From Flavobacterium sp. CYK-55 (GTDB lineage Bacteria > Bacteroidota > Bacteroidia > Flavobacteriales > Flavobacteriaceae), in contig NZ_JAHCDK010000002.1 in the NCBI RefSeq assembly GCF_018413465.1, positions 391,185 to 455,184 of the forward strand: 64,000 bases of DNA, written 5' to 3'. The translations under genes and the position numbers were made by a program. Positions 17,564-27,598 of this stretch are shown one piece after another (the first letter of the stretch is position 1; every line of letters begins with the position of its first letter). The notes beneath the pieces are model-generated. The model searched no databases. It worked only from the letters and a program-made list of their open reading frames with translations, and was not told the origin of the DNA.

Positions 17564-20500
17564 TTATTTGGTTACATACACCCAGCCTGTCTTTTCCTCA
17601 CCTGATTGTAGCTTCAGATAATAAAAATAAATTCCGTCAGGCAATGTATGGTCATTGTAATCTTGTCCGTGCCATTGGTCTGTATAATCATCTTGTTCAT
17701 AAACTAAGGTGCCGTATCGATTAAAAATCTCTAACTCGATTACCCCAAATCCGGTTAAATCAAATGTTTCATTGGATCCGTCAACATTCGGTGAAACTCC
17801 GGCCGGAATAGCACATTTAGTTTTGAGAATTTCTGTGCTTTGCGTTTGTGAACAACCATTGACATCAGTTACCGTTACCGAATAATTTCCGGTGTTTAAA
17901 CTATTCAAAACTACCTGTTCATCATGACTGCTATAACCATCAGGACCTTGCCAAAAATAAGTAGCTGTTTCTGGATCAAAAGAATTTTCAAGCGGCACAA
18001 CATATAAAATTTGATTATTGTTGGCACAAATTGTTTTCATGCTCAGCAACAGCTGTGGACTAACATTTATTTGGATTTCTGCCGAAGATTCACACCCGTA
18101 TGCCTGTGCTTTTACTGTGTAAACACCATTGTTTTCAGGGGCGGCTTGCAAAATCTGAGGATTAGCATCAAGTGAACTAAAATTATTAGGTCCGGTCCAA
18201 GAGTAACTTACATTGGGCATAGTCTGTATTTGAAACTGTATCGCATCGCCTTGGCAAAATTGCTGTGACATGTTTATATCGGGGGCTTGTAGCACATCTA
18301 TCAAAGTAATATCAAAAACAGCTTCATCAAAAAAATCACAAAAACCAGGTACAATATATTTAAAGGTATAGGTTCCGGCAGAAAGTCCGGCAGGCAACCA
18401 AAAATGCCCGTTGAGCATACCGCTATTAGTGGTTTCAATCCAATATCCGTATGCATCATATATACCACTTCTGAACAGATTTAAATCAAAGGCATTTCGA
18501 GCACAAATGGTAGCTGCATTATCTTCACCTGCCCGAGGATTGGTTCGGTCTTGAATGGTATACGGAACCGTTATGTCTATACATGACAGCGGTGATTCTG
18601 AATAAATACGAACATAATAAGTTCCCGGAGTTGTATTAACTGAAAAGGGACTAAAATGCAAATTACTAGTGGTACTCAATATTAGATTTGGATCATTGGC
18701 ACTCCACCACTGATAACTCAAAAACGAAAAAGGCTGAACACTGAGTTGTCCTTCTTGTCCATCGCACAATTCAGAAGCTGAAACAACAGGCTCTGACAAA
18801 ACCGTAACGTCAAACAATCGCATGGCAATGTTGCCGCAACCATCGGTAACTTTAAACTTGTATATGGCCGGAGCCAATCCGTTGAACAAATTTGAGTTTT
18901 GATTGTTTACATAAAACGACTGCCCATCTTTTTCAATAATTTCATAGGTTAATGGCGAGGTATCGCCAGCCACAATCAGCACTTGCGAAGTTCCTCCTGA
19001 GCAAGCCATTTTGAAAGCATCGGTTATTTTTAAAGTGCCCAGAAAATCAAATTCAGTCAAAACATTTACACACGGAATCATAGCTGAAGATCCGTTTGAA
19101 TAAATATAATTTACCTTGATAACTCTAAAATGTCCGATAGCAGTTAAATTGTAATTGTTGCTTGAAAGCAAAAGTGAATTCTGTCCATTCGGAAATGAGT
19201 TCGGACTATAGGGCACGCCTGTATATGGGTGCTCCCAACGATTGAAGTTTGGATTAAATTTTTGCAATAAAAAAGCAGGACCTGTTGTAAATGAGTTTCC
19301 GTCTTGAGTCAGAAACAAATTAAACGCGCCACAAAATCCCTGAATCTCAACATTCGTATTGTAAAAATGATTGCCTATGTTGAGTGTGCCGGTGTGCACT
19401 TTTCCGCAAAAATCTGTACCTGTAAACTCGTAATCGCCTTCTGGTAAATTATTCATATACAACCTCTTGATAAAAGGATCTATCAAAAAGCTAACATCAT
19501 ACGGCATGGTTTGGGCATAACTTGCGGGTGCCGAAATCATGGTAATAGAACTCAATCCGGTATTGGAAAAAAAGGGAACCCCAACCTGAATAGAACCCAG
19601 GCCCGGCAAACAACCTTCTGATACTGAACATTCTAATGCGCCTTCATACAATATCAACGGAACATTAACCTCAAGCGGAGGGTAATAAAAATTACATTCG
19701 TCATTTACTTGAATAACATAATCTCCGGAGGGCAAATGTTCTAATTTAATTTCGTTATCAAAATCGGGACTGTTGAGCAAATCTGAAACATCATGCGGTA
19801 ATGGATGGTTATATCCCAAAGGCGCTTGAACCACTACAACAGATGTAATTTCAGGGTTATCCTGAAAAGAAACCGTAATAGAACCGAGATTATCACAGCC
19901 AAACTCATTGCCTGTCTCAGTAATTGCTTGCGGAAGTATTTCAGGAATTTCAAGAATAACCGTATAAGGATTTCCACAAATATTGACCCCTGTATAGGTG
20001 TAAATTCCCGGAATACTCAGATGATCAATAAAGGCGCCTCCTTCTATTTGACCTGTAAAATCATGAGGTAAAGCAAGCGGGTATCCTTGGGGAGCTCCGC
20101 TTAGTGTGATTGTCTGAATAGGAACAGTTGATGCAGGAATATTAATCGGAAAATACAACACACAATCTTCATAATATTTATAGTCAAAATCAATAACCCC
20201 AAGAGATTTTGGAACGGGCACTTCAACACTACCTTGTATGACCCTACCACAAGCATCAGTCACTTGAATTAAATAATTACCCGTTGGAACTTGATATTGA
20301 TCATTTGAAAAAAACACCACTGGTGTATTGTATGGACCTAAACCACCGGGATTAAAATGAATTGGATTAAAACCTGCCGGAGCTGACAAAAAATTTAACG
20401 TTATAGGGTACATCACCCCGCAAGGTGCGATTCCGAGTCTGGTTTCGCATACATTCGCGTCTTGCGCTGACAGTTCAAGAGTAACACAAGCTGAACCAAC

Positions 20501-21397
20501 AGCAACCACAGGCCCTTGGGAAACATTGTTGCAAAAATCGGTTATCTTAATACTGTATGAAACGCTCTGGTGGTTGTAAAACGGAACAGCAAACTCAATA
20601 GACTCTGCAAATGGGTTACCCGAATTGACCGTTTGATTGATGATCACTGGCGTGCCTCCGCCGGGCGGATAAATGGTAATCTCAGCATAAAACGGATAGG
20701 GAATCGTAGCATTTAAAGCCGCATTGATTGGCACGCTAATTTGTGCCTGATTACATGATAATAAGCTGCATTGTTGATAGGTAATGGTTGTTGGAAAAAT
20801 TAAATCATCCGGGTCAAATTCATAAAAAAGCGTACAAGCTTGAACCAGCGCATCACCACAAGTGTCGGTAACCTTTACCGTGTATTGACCAAGCGGCAGA
20901 TTGGCTAAGATGTTTGAACTTTGTGGCGGTACAATCACAGGCCCAGAAATAATTTCATAAGTAACCGGATTTCCGTGGGCCACTTGCACATCAATATTCG
21001 CCCGTTGACAATTAATGGGTACGCAAACTGCCTGATATTGAAGCAAGTTGCGATTATCGTTTACCGTGACCGTTTGTTGCTGGGTATTGCTTAGTGCCCC
21101 TAATGATTGTGTTGCAATCACTTGATATAAACCAGAGCTTAAGCCCGTCAATAGGTTACTACTAATTACGGCAATCGGTGTTGTGGTGTCAGGCAATCGA
21201 TATATAGAGTAAAAAATACTAGCTCCGGGCGAGGTGTTACTGACAGTAAATGAAAGTGATCCGTTTCCGGTACAAGTTTCGTGATTCGGGGTTATGGTCA
21301 ATGAAAAATTTGATAATTGTGCATAAACTCTTGAATGAGGTAAGAGAAAAAAAAGCACAACAATACAAGCAAAAAAACGGATTGGTTTCGATATCAT
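17564..21397 (-). CDS. Giant secreted protein with T9SS type B (gliding-associated) C-terminal domain
   Basis: 1277 residues with a signal peptide (cleavage near VYAQ). The body is a chain of Ig-like/SprB-type repeats rich in Asn, Gly and Cys, including recurrent DLP-like phrases such as LPSGDYVIQVNDECNFYY, LPEGDYEFTGTDFCGKV and LPLGQYTVKVTDTCGDA, each about 90-130 residues apart. The final ~75 residues, with ISPNVDG-like GVSPNVDGSNETF and the ending DGIYFYYLKL...TGWVYVTK, form a type B sorting domain as in gliding adhesins. Cell-surface adhesin function is inferred. It lies alone between mlaF and manC; a terminator for manC separates it from upstream transcription. Confidence 0.88.
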   Translation of the reverse strand: MISKPIRFFACIVVLFFLLPHSRVYAQLSNFSLTITPNHETCTGNGSLSFTVSNTSPGASIFYSIYRLPDTTTPIAVISSNLLTGLSSGLYQVIATQSLGALSNTQQQTVTVNDNRNLLQYQAVCVPINCQRANIDVQVAHGNPVTYEIISGPVIVPPQSSNILANLPLGQYTVKVTDTCGDALVQACTLFYEFDPDDLIFPTTITYQQCSLLSCNQAQISVPINAALNATIPYPFYAEITIYPPGGGTPVIINQTVNSGNPFAESIEFAVPFYNHQSVSYSIKITDFCNNVSQGPVVAVGSACVTLELSAQDANVCETRLGIAPCGVMYPITLNFLSAPAGFNPIHFNPGGLGPYNTPVVFFSNDQYQVPTGNYLIQVTDACGRVIQGSVEVPVPKSLGVIDFDYKYYEDCVLYFPINIPASTVPIQTITLSGAPQGYPLALPHDFTGQIEGGAFIDHLSIPGIYTYTGVNICGNPYTVILEIPEILPQAITETGNEFGCDNLGSITVSFQDNPEITSVVVVQAPLGYNHPLPHDVSDLLNSPDFDNEIKLEHLPSGDYVIQVNDECNFYYPPLEVNVPLILYEGALECSVSEGCLPGLGSIQVGVPFFSNTGLSSITMISAPASYAQTMPYDVSFLIDPFIKRLYMNNLPEGDYEFTGTDFCGKVHTGTLNIGNHFYNTNVEIQGFCGAFNLFLTQDGNSFTTGPAFLLQKFNPNFNRWEHPYTGVPYSPNSFPNGQNSLLLSSNNYNLTAIGHFRVIKVNYIYSNGSSAMIPCVNVLTEFDFLGTLKITDAFKMACSGGTSQVLIVAGDTSPLTYEIIEKDGQSFYVNNQNSNLFNGLAPAIYKFKVTDGCGNIAMRLFDVTVLSEPVVSASELCDGQEGQLSVQPFSFLSYQWWSANDPNLILSTTSNLHFSPFSVNTTPGTYYVRIYSESPLSCIDITVPYTIQDRTNPRAGEDNAATICARNAFDLNLFRSGIYDAYGYWIETTNSGMLNGHFWLPAGLSAGTYTFKYIVPGFCDFFDEAVFDITLIDVLQAPDINMSQQFCQGDAIQFQIQTMPNVSYSWTGPNNFSSLDANPQILQAAPENNGVYTVKAQAYGCESSAEIQINVSPQLLLSMKTICANNNQILYVVPLENSFDPETATYFWQGPDGYSSHDEQVVLNSLNTGNYSVTVTDVNGCSQTQSTEILKTKCAIPAGVSPNVDGSNETFDLTGFGVIELEIFNRYGTLVYEQDDYTDQWHGQDYNDHTLPDGIYFYYLKLQSGEEKTGWVYVTK

Positions 21398-21488
21398 AGC
21401 AGTTTGTTTAATTTGGGTTAAACCCTCTCAAATGTAAAAAATAATATTTTACTTACGAGCTAAACCGAGCTTAATTAACTGATAAAGA

Positions 21489-21517
21489 ATAAAAAAGCGG
21501 AATATGTATTCCGCTTT
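21489..21517 (-). terminator. Intrinsic terminator after manC
   Basis: Reading leftward: AAAGCGGAAT-acat-ATTCCGCTTT then a T run, just past the manC stop. Confidence 0.88.
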
Positions 21518-21520
21518 ACT

Positions 21521-22579
21521 TTATTTTGGCAATTGACTCACAATTCCCTTGATTTCTTGCTCTTTGCTTTTGGGATAAATGAGCAGAACATGGTCTTTAT
21601 CGACAATGATAAAATCTTCCAATCCGTCAATGATCACCAACTTATCTTTTGACGTACTGATGATGTTGCTTGAAGCGTTGTTGATCATTACCGTAGCATT
21701 GACTACTGCGTTGTTGTTTTCATCTTTATCAAGCTTTTCATGCAATGAACCCCAAGTACCTAAATCGTTCCAGTCAAAAGTAGCCGGAAGCACATAGACA
21801 TTTTGGGCGTTTTCCATGAGCGCGTAATCAATTGAAATGTTTTCGGACTGAGCATAATACTGATCAATAAAGTCTTGTTCTGAATTGGTATTGTATTTTG
21901 TCCAACCTTGCATAAACAAACTATTCATCGCTGGCTGATATTGTTCAAATGCTTGGGTAACCGAGGCGACGCTCCAAATAAAAATACCTCCGTTCCATAA
22001 AAAGTTTCCTTGCTCTAAAAACGATTTGGCCGTTTCATAATCAGGTTTTTCTCTGAATTGATTGACTTTTTTCACGGCATTTGCATCGGCTTTATCAAAT
22101 TCAATATAACCAAATCCGGTATTCGGAAAAGTGGGCTGAATACCCAAAGTCATGAGCGCATTGTGCTCGCTGCAAAAATCAAAACACTGTTGCACATTGG
22201 CAGTAAAAGCCGCTTCGTCTTCAATCCAGTGATCGCTGGGCGCAACAATCATCAATGCCTCTGGATTTTGCTTTTTTATTTTGAGTGAAGCGTATAAAAT
22301 ACAAGGAGCCGTATTGCGCATGGCCGGTTCGGTCAAAACCTGACTCGGATTGATTTGCGGCAACTGATCTAAAACAATCGAACTGTATTTTTCATTGGTA
22401 AGCACCAAAATATTTTCGGCCGGAATGAGTTTTGACAAACGGCTAAAAGTTTTTTGTATCAAGGTTTGCCCGGCACCGAGCATATCGTGAAATTGTTTCG
22501 GAAAATCAGCAGTACTCACAGGCCAAAACCTAGAACCTACTCCGCCGGCCATAATTACGGCATAATAATTTTTGTTCAT
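21521..22579 (-). CDS. manC: Mannose-1-phosphate guanylyltransferase
   Basis: Makes GDP-mannose from mannose-1-P and GTP for glycan and capsule synthesis. The 352 residues cover only the nucleotidyltransferase domain, without the C-terminal isomerase cupin of bifunctional ManC. The signature VIMAGGVGSRFWPVS is at residues 8-22, FPKQF at about 27-31, and FREKPD and WNGGIFIW further on. It is the last gene of a tight trio transcribed leftward: SDR, SprT-like, manC, with gaps of 3 and 1 bases. The trio shares no obvious pathway. Confidence 0.93.
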   Translation of the reverse strand: MNKNYYAVIMAGGVGSRFWPVSTADFPKQFHDMLGAGQTLIQKTFSRLSKLIPAENILVLTNEKYSSIVLDQLPQINPSQVLTEPAMRNTAPCILYASLKIKKQNPEALMIVAPSDHWIEDEAAFTANVQQCFDFCSEHNALMTLGIQPTFPNTGFGYIEFDKADANAVKKVNQFREKPDYETAKSFLEQGNFLWNGGIFIWSVASVTQAFEQYQPAMNSLFMQGWTKYNTNSEQDFIDQYYAQSENISIDYALMENAQNVYVLPATFDWNDLGTWGSLHEKLDKDENNNAVVNATVMINNASSNIISTSKDKLVIIDGLEDFIIVDKDHVLLIYPKSKEQEIKGIVSQLPK

Positions 22580-22580
22580 A

Positions 22581-23180
22581 CTAATTGTGTAATAATTCTA
22601 CTTCTGCATTCGGGTTGAATAAGTACAATCTTCCGCTGCTGATTTCAAGGCATTCATAGCGTTTAATTCGCAAAGCGCCTTTCTGAAAAATTTTCCCGTT
22701 GTGGATTCTAAAACGGCTTCCGTAAGGGATTTCAAAGATATAACTTTTATCGTTTTGACCATCGAACTGTTTGAGCGCCAAAGTGAGCGTAGCATCAACA
22801 TCGCTACTGGCCGAAGGATTTTTAAAATGCCGCGCCACCAGCGGAAGCAATGAGCCGGGAAAAATTTCAGGCCTGATGTACGGAACCATCAATCGCTGAA
22901 AAGTGTATTTCCACTCGTTTCCATGCGGTTTGATGTTGTGTCCAAACTTTTCAAAAGCAACCAAATGTGCTATTTCGTGAATAAGTGTAATGAGAAATTT
23001 ATATGGATTTAAATTGGCATTGACTGTAATTTCATGCTTTCCGTCGGGGCCTTTTCTGTAATCGCCATGACGTGTTACCCGCTGATTCACCACTTTTAGA
23101 TGCACACTGTTTTGCACGATTAAATCAAAAACCGGTGCCACGGCATGCTCAGGCAAATATTTAGACAGAACCGGATTCAT
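22581..23180 (-). CDS. SprT-like zinc-metalloprotease domain protein
   Basis: 199 residues. The zinc motif HEIAH (residues 68-72, in TLIHEIAHLVAF) with a third ligand candidate in KPHGNEW (His86) is characteristic of SprT/Spartan-like metallopeptidases, where HExxH is followed by PHGxxW. No C-terminal zinc ribbon is apparent, although a short Cys-containing segment (YECLEISSG) remains. In eukaryotes Spartan cleaves DNA-protein crosslinks; the role of bacterial homologues is not established. It sits between SDR and manC in a tight operon. Confidence 0.85.
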   Translation of the reverse strand: MNPVLSKYLPEHAVAPVFDLIVQNSVHLKVVNQRVTRHGDYRKGPDGKHEITVNANLNPYKFLITLIHEIAHLVAFEKFGHNIKPHGNEWKYTFQRLMVPYIRPEIFPGSLLPLVARHFKNPSASSDVDATLTLALKQFDGQNDKSYIFEIPYGSRFRIHNGKIFQKGALRIKRYECLEISSGRLYLFNPNAEVELLHN

Positions 23181-23183
23181 GTT

Positions 23184-23858
23184 TTAAGGCGTAGTTGACG
23201 AAACCTGAATGATTTTTCCGTTGTGAAATTGATTTCCGGTCAAGGCAAAATGAGCAATATAATGCGCCATCTGAGCAGCCGTTACCGGAGCTTGATAGCC
23301 CGGAAAAGCTTCGGCAAGCATTTCTGTTTGTACTGCGCCCAAAGCCAAAACATTAAAGGCTATGCCTTGTTCTTTGTATTCTTCAGCAAGTAATTCAGTC
23401 AAGGTTATCAGCGCCCCTTTACTAGAACTATAAGCCGAAAGTCCGGAAAATTTCATACTGCCTTGAATTCCGCCCATAGAACTGATGCTCACTACATGAC
23501 TCCCGGGCTTGAGATAAGGCAAACAAATTCTGGTCAAGTTGGCCACCCCGAAAAAATTGGTTTTATAGACATACTCAAAATCTTCTTGTGTAGTTTGAGC
23601 GAAAGGTTTTGATAAGAGCAAACCCGCATTGTGAATCATGATATCAACCTGATGCCAAGTTGAAGATATAAATTCGTTTACCTGATTTAATTCTTTTTCT
23701 TTGGCAATGTCAACAGAAAGCGATGTAACATTAGGTTGTGACAAAAGTTTGGGGTTGATCTTTCTGGAAATAGCTAAAACTTCATGTCCAAGAGCAGAAA
23801 GTTGTTTGGCTAGTTCAAATCCGATACCGCGAGAAGTACCCGTTATAATAATTTTCAT
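23184..23858 (-). CDS. Short-chain dehydrogenase/reductase
   Basis: 224 residues with the complete classical SDR pattern: the cofactor loop TGTSRGIG at residues 6-13, HNAG at 76-79, Ser126/127 in SISS, and the catalytic Tyr143 and Lys147 in YSSSK. The substrate is unknown. The protein lacks a C-terminal substrate-lid extension, so it is a short member. It is the first gene of the SDR / SprT-like / manC transcript. A terminator (23884-23913) of the upstream small-protein transcript lies 26 bases before its start. Confidence 0.9.
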   Translation of the reverse strand: MKIIITGTSRGIGFELAKQLSALGHEVLAISRKINPKLLSQPNVTSLSVDIAKEKELNQVNEFISSTWHQVDIMIHNAGLLLSKPFAQTTQEDFEYVYKTNFFGVANLTRICLPYLKPGSHVVSISSMGGIQGSMKFSGLSAYSSSKGALITLTELLAEEYKEQGIAFNVLALGAVQTEMLAEAFPGYQAPVTAAQMAHYIAHFALTGNQFHNGKIIQVSSTTP

Positions 23859-23883
23859 TTAGATGAATTTGCTTGTAAAAATA

Positions 23884-23913
23884 ACAAAAAAAGGCAACCC
23901 TCACGAGCTGCCT
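23884..23913 (-). terminator. Intrinsic terminator after small membrane protein
   Basis: Reading leftward: AGGCA-gctcgtgagggt-TGCCT followed by a T7 run. It isolates the SDR operon from the small-protein genes. Confidence 0.75.
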
Positions 23914-23917
23914 GCAC

Positions 23918-24010
23918 CTAACTAAAACAATAAAAAATAAAAATACCGATGGCTGCATAAATACAAAACAAGAGTATTTCTAAGCGGTACTTTTCAATAA
24001 AAGGCTCCAT
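23918..24010 (-). CDS. Predicted 30-residue single-pass membrane protein
   Basis: A small open frame too short for ordinary gene finding. It reads MEPFIEKYRLEILLFCIYAA and continues IGIFIFYCFS before TAG. The N-terminal ten residues are charged, and residues 11-30 are one hydrophobic segment. It lies 24 bases downstream of the 104-residue membrane protein and directly in front of an intrinsic terminator, which is the expected position for the last gene of a transcript. No family is recognised. It could still be chance, as short hydrophobic frames are common in AT-rich DNA. Confidence 0.5.
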   Translation of the reverse strand: MEPFIEKYRLEILLFCIYAAIGIFIFYCFS

Positions 24011-24034
24011 TAAAATGAGTATTAATAGTCATTT

Positions 24035-24349
24035 TTAAAGAAAAAAAACAAAAATGCTACCTAAAAAAACAAATGACAAAATACTGACGGTTTTTAAGCC
24101 TTTATTTTGCTCTTTCAAAAATAAAAAGGCACTCAAAGCAAACATGATATAACCCAACAAGGCCATAAAACAAGGATAACCCTGATACAGGTCTCGGATT
24201 GCTTCAGGAACCGACAATAAAGTTTGCGTTTTAAACCCTGTTGACGATAATTCATAGAAACCTTCGGAAGCACTTAATCCAATAAAACTCAAAAGGATAA
24301 GACAAGCCAATCCGAAAATAGTTAGCACGGAGATTTGTCTGAAATTCAT
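24035..24349 (-). CDS. Small membrane protein of unknown function
   Basis: 104 residues with three hydrophobic segments: ISVLTIFGLACLILLSFIGL near the N-terminus, PCFMALLGYIMFALSAFLFL in the middle and VSILSFVFLGSIFVFFL at the C-terminus. The loops between them are short. I recognise no family. It is followed by the 30-residue membrane frame and then a terminator, so a two-gene transcript is possible. The 345 bases upstream hold no gene. Confidence 0.6.
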   Translation of the reverse strand: MNFRQISVLTIFGLACLILLSFIGLSASEGFYELSSTGFKTQTLLSVPEAIRDLYQGYPCFMALLGYIMFALSAFLFLKEQNKGLKTVSILSFVFLGSIFVFFL

Positions 24350-24694
24350 AGCTGCATTTTTTAAAAAAATACACTGAAGGCACCAGTTTATTCTATTACT
24401 TAATTATTGATTGCATCATTCTCAAAAAAACAATATAAAAAACCACCACCGATGCCTTGCGAAGTGTATTTTGTTACGTTTTGCACTACCCAAAAATTTA
24501 CTCAAATTGGGCTTAATGCGAAACTAAGGTATTCAATTGTGAGAAAAACCGCTTAAAAACTTGATAACTGCATTCAAAAATGAGTAAGTGCTGCTTTGGA
24601 TGAGATAAGTGATAAAGCACTAAGTATAACTGAACTTCATCTAAGGCATAAGGTTTTAAATAATGATTACTTTTACCTTTAAATAAGAGTCAAC
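24350..24694. other. Non-coding stretch upstream of the sensor kinase
   Basis: 345 AT-rich bases between divergent genes. I see no tRNA, clear repeat or strong promoter consensus. It presumably holds the promoters of both flanking genes. Confidence 0.5.
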
Positions 24695-27598
24695 TTGAAA
24701 AGTTTTTTACTTACTTTATTTTTGTTTTTAACCTCATTGCTTTGGGCGCAAGATCCGTTTTACATTCGTTATTCAACTGCTGATGGGCTGCCATCGGCCA
24801 ATGTATACTCAGTATTTAATGGCTCAGACGGTCAAATATGGTTTACAACCGATGCCGGAATTGTCAGATACAACAGCCATACTTTTACCGTAATAAACAC
24901 CGATAACGGCCTTTCAGACAATGAGATTTTTCAGATGAAAAAAGATCATTTAGGTCGCATCTGGATGCTCACCTTAAGCGGAAAAACATGCTATTTATAC
25001 AAAGGAAAAGTCTATAACCAAAATAATTCAAAATTAGTTCAAGCGGTTTCGGGTTCTAGTGTTATGCTTGACTTTTATCAAACCGCCGATCACACCATTT
25101 ATTTTCAATATCGCGATCGAGAAATTACCGTATTAAAGCCCAACGGAAAAGTACTAAAATTAGACCCTTTGAAAGTGCCTGTCCCTGAAATGAAAAAGAT
25201 ACGAAGCGAGTATTTTTTTCTCAAAAATTGCGGAATCATCAAACAAATGCATCCTTTATTTGCGCCCGGCCATCCGGAGTCAAACACCTATCGCTCTTAT
25301 CACTATGGCTATAAAAATTTCTTTAGCAGCGGCCAAGGCTTGTACCAAATTACAGCTCAGCAGGAAATCGTTAAAGTAGCCGAAATTCCGGACAAAACCG
25401 AGATCATTCAGATGTATCAGGAATCTCGAAATAAGTTGTGGATTTGCACACGAAACGGGCTTTATTTATTTGAAAATCAAATTTTTGTAAAAAAGTATTT
25501 TAATAAAGAAAGCATATCTTATATAGCGCAAGATTTTGAAGGAGGCTATTGGATTTCAACGCTCAAAAATGGGGTTTTCTATGTTCCCTCATTTGATATT
25601 TATATCGATCAACTCGGATTTTCAGAACCTACAAAATTTAATTGCCTCAATGTAAATCACAATGGTGTGTGGGTTGGAGGCGATAACAACAAGTATTTTT
25701 TCAGATTATTTAATGGTGATGTAAAAAAATTTGAAGTTATAGACAAAAAAGAAATCCCGGATCAAATCAGTCGCATCAGGCAAATAGACGGAAAAATTTA
25801 CATCATCGGAAAAAAACAAATTGAAAGAATAGATGCAAATAATCAAAGAACGCCTTTTGGATTTGGCGGAAATGATTATCTGTCAACCGATAAAGATTAT
25901 TTTATAGCCTACAATTACACTTTTAAAGTGGCTCGAAAAAATTTATCCGAAGAAAATCTCAGTCAAGTTATTTATGACAGCATTTTAATCAACAGACGAG
26001 CTACGGTGTTTGAACAAGACCAATCAAAAAATGTCTGGATAGGAACCAATTATGGCTTGTACGAATATAAAACCAATGGAGAAATTAAAAATTGGAGTCA
26101 AAAAATTCCCGAACTACAAGTTTCAATTTTAGATTTATATTATGATACTGTATATCATTTTTTGGTCATAGCCACAAGCTCCAAAGGTTTGTATGTGATC
26201 AAAAATGACAAAATCATCTTTCACATCACCAACCGCCAAGGGCTCAATAGTGTTTCTTGTAACACCATCAAAAAACTAACAGATCATTATTATCTAATCG
26301 GATCAAACAACGGAATCAACGGAATTATTTTAGGTAAAAACACATTTGAAGTCAAAAATCTCAATGCTTTATTAGGGCTAAAAAACAAAAAAATAAATGA
26401 TATTGATTGTTATAAAAACTCGGTCTATTTGGCAACTGATGAAGGTTTATTAAATTTTGACATTCAAAAAATTCGCCGAAAAAAAAGCCGGCCGATTTGC
26501 TTGATTGAATACCTCAAAAATGAAAATCACTACTGGCAACCCATGCTCGGTCAAGAATATCGCTTTTCATACAACAACAATGATGTCAGCATAAGCTTTA
26601 ACGGCATTTCTTATATCAACCAAAACAATCTCAAATATTATTATCGGTTGGGCGGACAAAATGATCGTTGGTTTGAAAGTTCAGAATCGCAAATCAACTA
26701 TAAATCCTTGGCACCAAACCATTATACTTTTAGCGTTTATTGCGTTGATGGTTATGGCGTAAAAAGTAAAATTCAAACAGTACATTTTGAAATTGAAACC
26801 CCGTTTTGGCAAGAAACCTGGTTTAGTTTGTTGTGCATATTGGCTATTTCAATGGTTATTTATGGTTTTGTAAAATATAGATTGGTTCAGCAACAAAAAA
26901 CTTTTGAAACCGAAAAAGCGGCCATCCAACTTGAACGCGACAAAGCCAACCTCGAGAAACAAATGACCGAACTCGAACAAAAAGCACTCAGATTACAAAT
27001 GAATCCGCATTTTATTTTTAATGCACTCAACACCATCAAAGGTTATTATTCTGAGGGCGATGTAGTTAATGCCAGCACCTATATATCAAAGTTTTCGCGA
27101 CTATTGCGCATGTTACTCGAAAACACCGATCCAACTTTATCCTTGGCCTCAGAAATTGAAATGTTGCAATTATACCTAGAACTGACCAAAATCAGATACA
27201 AAAACAAATTTGAATACGAAATCAACGTTGACCCAAACCTAAATCAAAATGACACAGCCATACCTACTTTGCTGCTACAACCCATTGTTGAAAATGCCAT
27301 CATTCACGGATTGGCGCCCAAAAATGACCCCGGAGGAAAACTCACTGTATCATTTAAAATGAACAACAACATGCTGGAATGTGCGGTACAAGACAATGGC
27401 ATTGGACGTAGAGCCTCTGAAAAAATGAAAACGCATCGGGATCACGAATCAAAAGCTTTAGAAATTACCCGAGAACGCATCAAACTTTTTGACCACCAAA
27501 ATGGCCTGTCAAATATTGAAATTACTGATTTAGAAACCCATCAAAAACCCAGCGGAACACTAGTAGTAGTAACAATTCCAATAACAAATATATGGTAA
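24695..27598 (+). CDS. Two-component-propeller sensor histidine kinase (LytS-type kinase domain)
   Basis: 967 residues starting at TTG 24695; no in-frame ATG precedes it and MKSFLLTLFLFL...WAQ makes a good signal peptide. Order: periplasmic Reg_prop beta-propeller blades (for example DGLPSANVYSVFNGSDGQIW, NRQGLNSVSCNTIKKL), a Y_Y_Y-like domain near residues 620-700 (YYRLGGQNDRWFES, LAPNHYTFSVY), one membrane helix near 708-730, a coiled coil, then the His_kinase domain with the H-box QMNPHFIFNALNTIKG near 768 and an ATPase domain (PIVENAIIHG, DNGIG). It lacks a receiver. The stop overlaps the regulator start (TAATG), so they are coupled. The ligand is unknown. Confidence 0.9.
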   Translation: MKSFLLTLFLFLTSLLWAQDPFYIRYSTADGLPSANVYSVFNGSDGQIWFTTDAGIVRYNSHTFTVINTDNGLSDNEIFQMKKDHLGRIWMLTLSGKTCYLYKGKVYNQNNSKLVQAVSGSSVMLDFYQTADHTIYFQYRDREITVLKPNGKVLKLDPLKVPVPEMKKIRSEYFFLKNCGIIKQMHPLFAPGHPESNTYRSYHYGYKNFFSSGQGLYQITAQQEIVKVAEIPDKTEIIQMYQESRNKLWICTRNGLYLFENQIFVKKYFNKESISYIAQDFEGGYWISTLKNGVFYVPSFDIYIDQLGFSEPTKFNCLNVNHNGVWVGGDNNKYFFRLFNGDVKKFEVIDKKEIPDQISRIRQIDGKIYIIGKKQIERIDANNQRTPFGFGGNDYLSTDKDYFIAYNYTFKVARKNLSEENLSQVIYDSILINRRATVFEQDQSKNVWIGTNYGLYEYKTNGEIKNWSQKIPELQVSILDLYYDTVYHFLVIATSSKGLYVIKNDKIIFHITNRQGLNSVSCNTIKKLTDHYYLIGSNNGINGIILGKNTFEVKNLNALLGLKNKKINDIDCYKNSVYLATDEGLLNFDIQKIRRKKSRPICLIEYLKNENHYWQPMLGQEYRFSYNNNDVSISFNGISYINQNNLKYYYRLGGQNDRWFESSESQINYKSLAPNHYTFSVYCVDGYGVKSKIQTVHFEIETPFWQETWFSLLCILAISMVIYGFVKYRLVQQQKTFETEKAAIQLERDKANLEKQMTELEQKALRLQMNPHFIFNALNTIKGYYSEGDVVNASTYISKFSRLLRMLLENTDPTLSLASEIEMLQLYLELTKIRYKNKFEYEINVDPNLNQNDTAIPTLLLQPIVENAIIHGLAPKNDPGGKLTVSFKMNNNMLECAVQDNGIGRRASEKMKTHRDHESKALEITRERIKLFDHQNGLSNIEITDLETHQKPSGTLVVVTIPITNIW

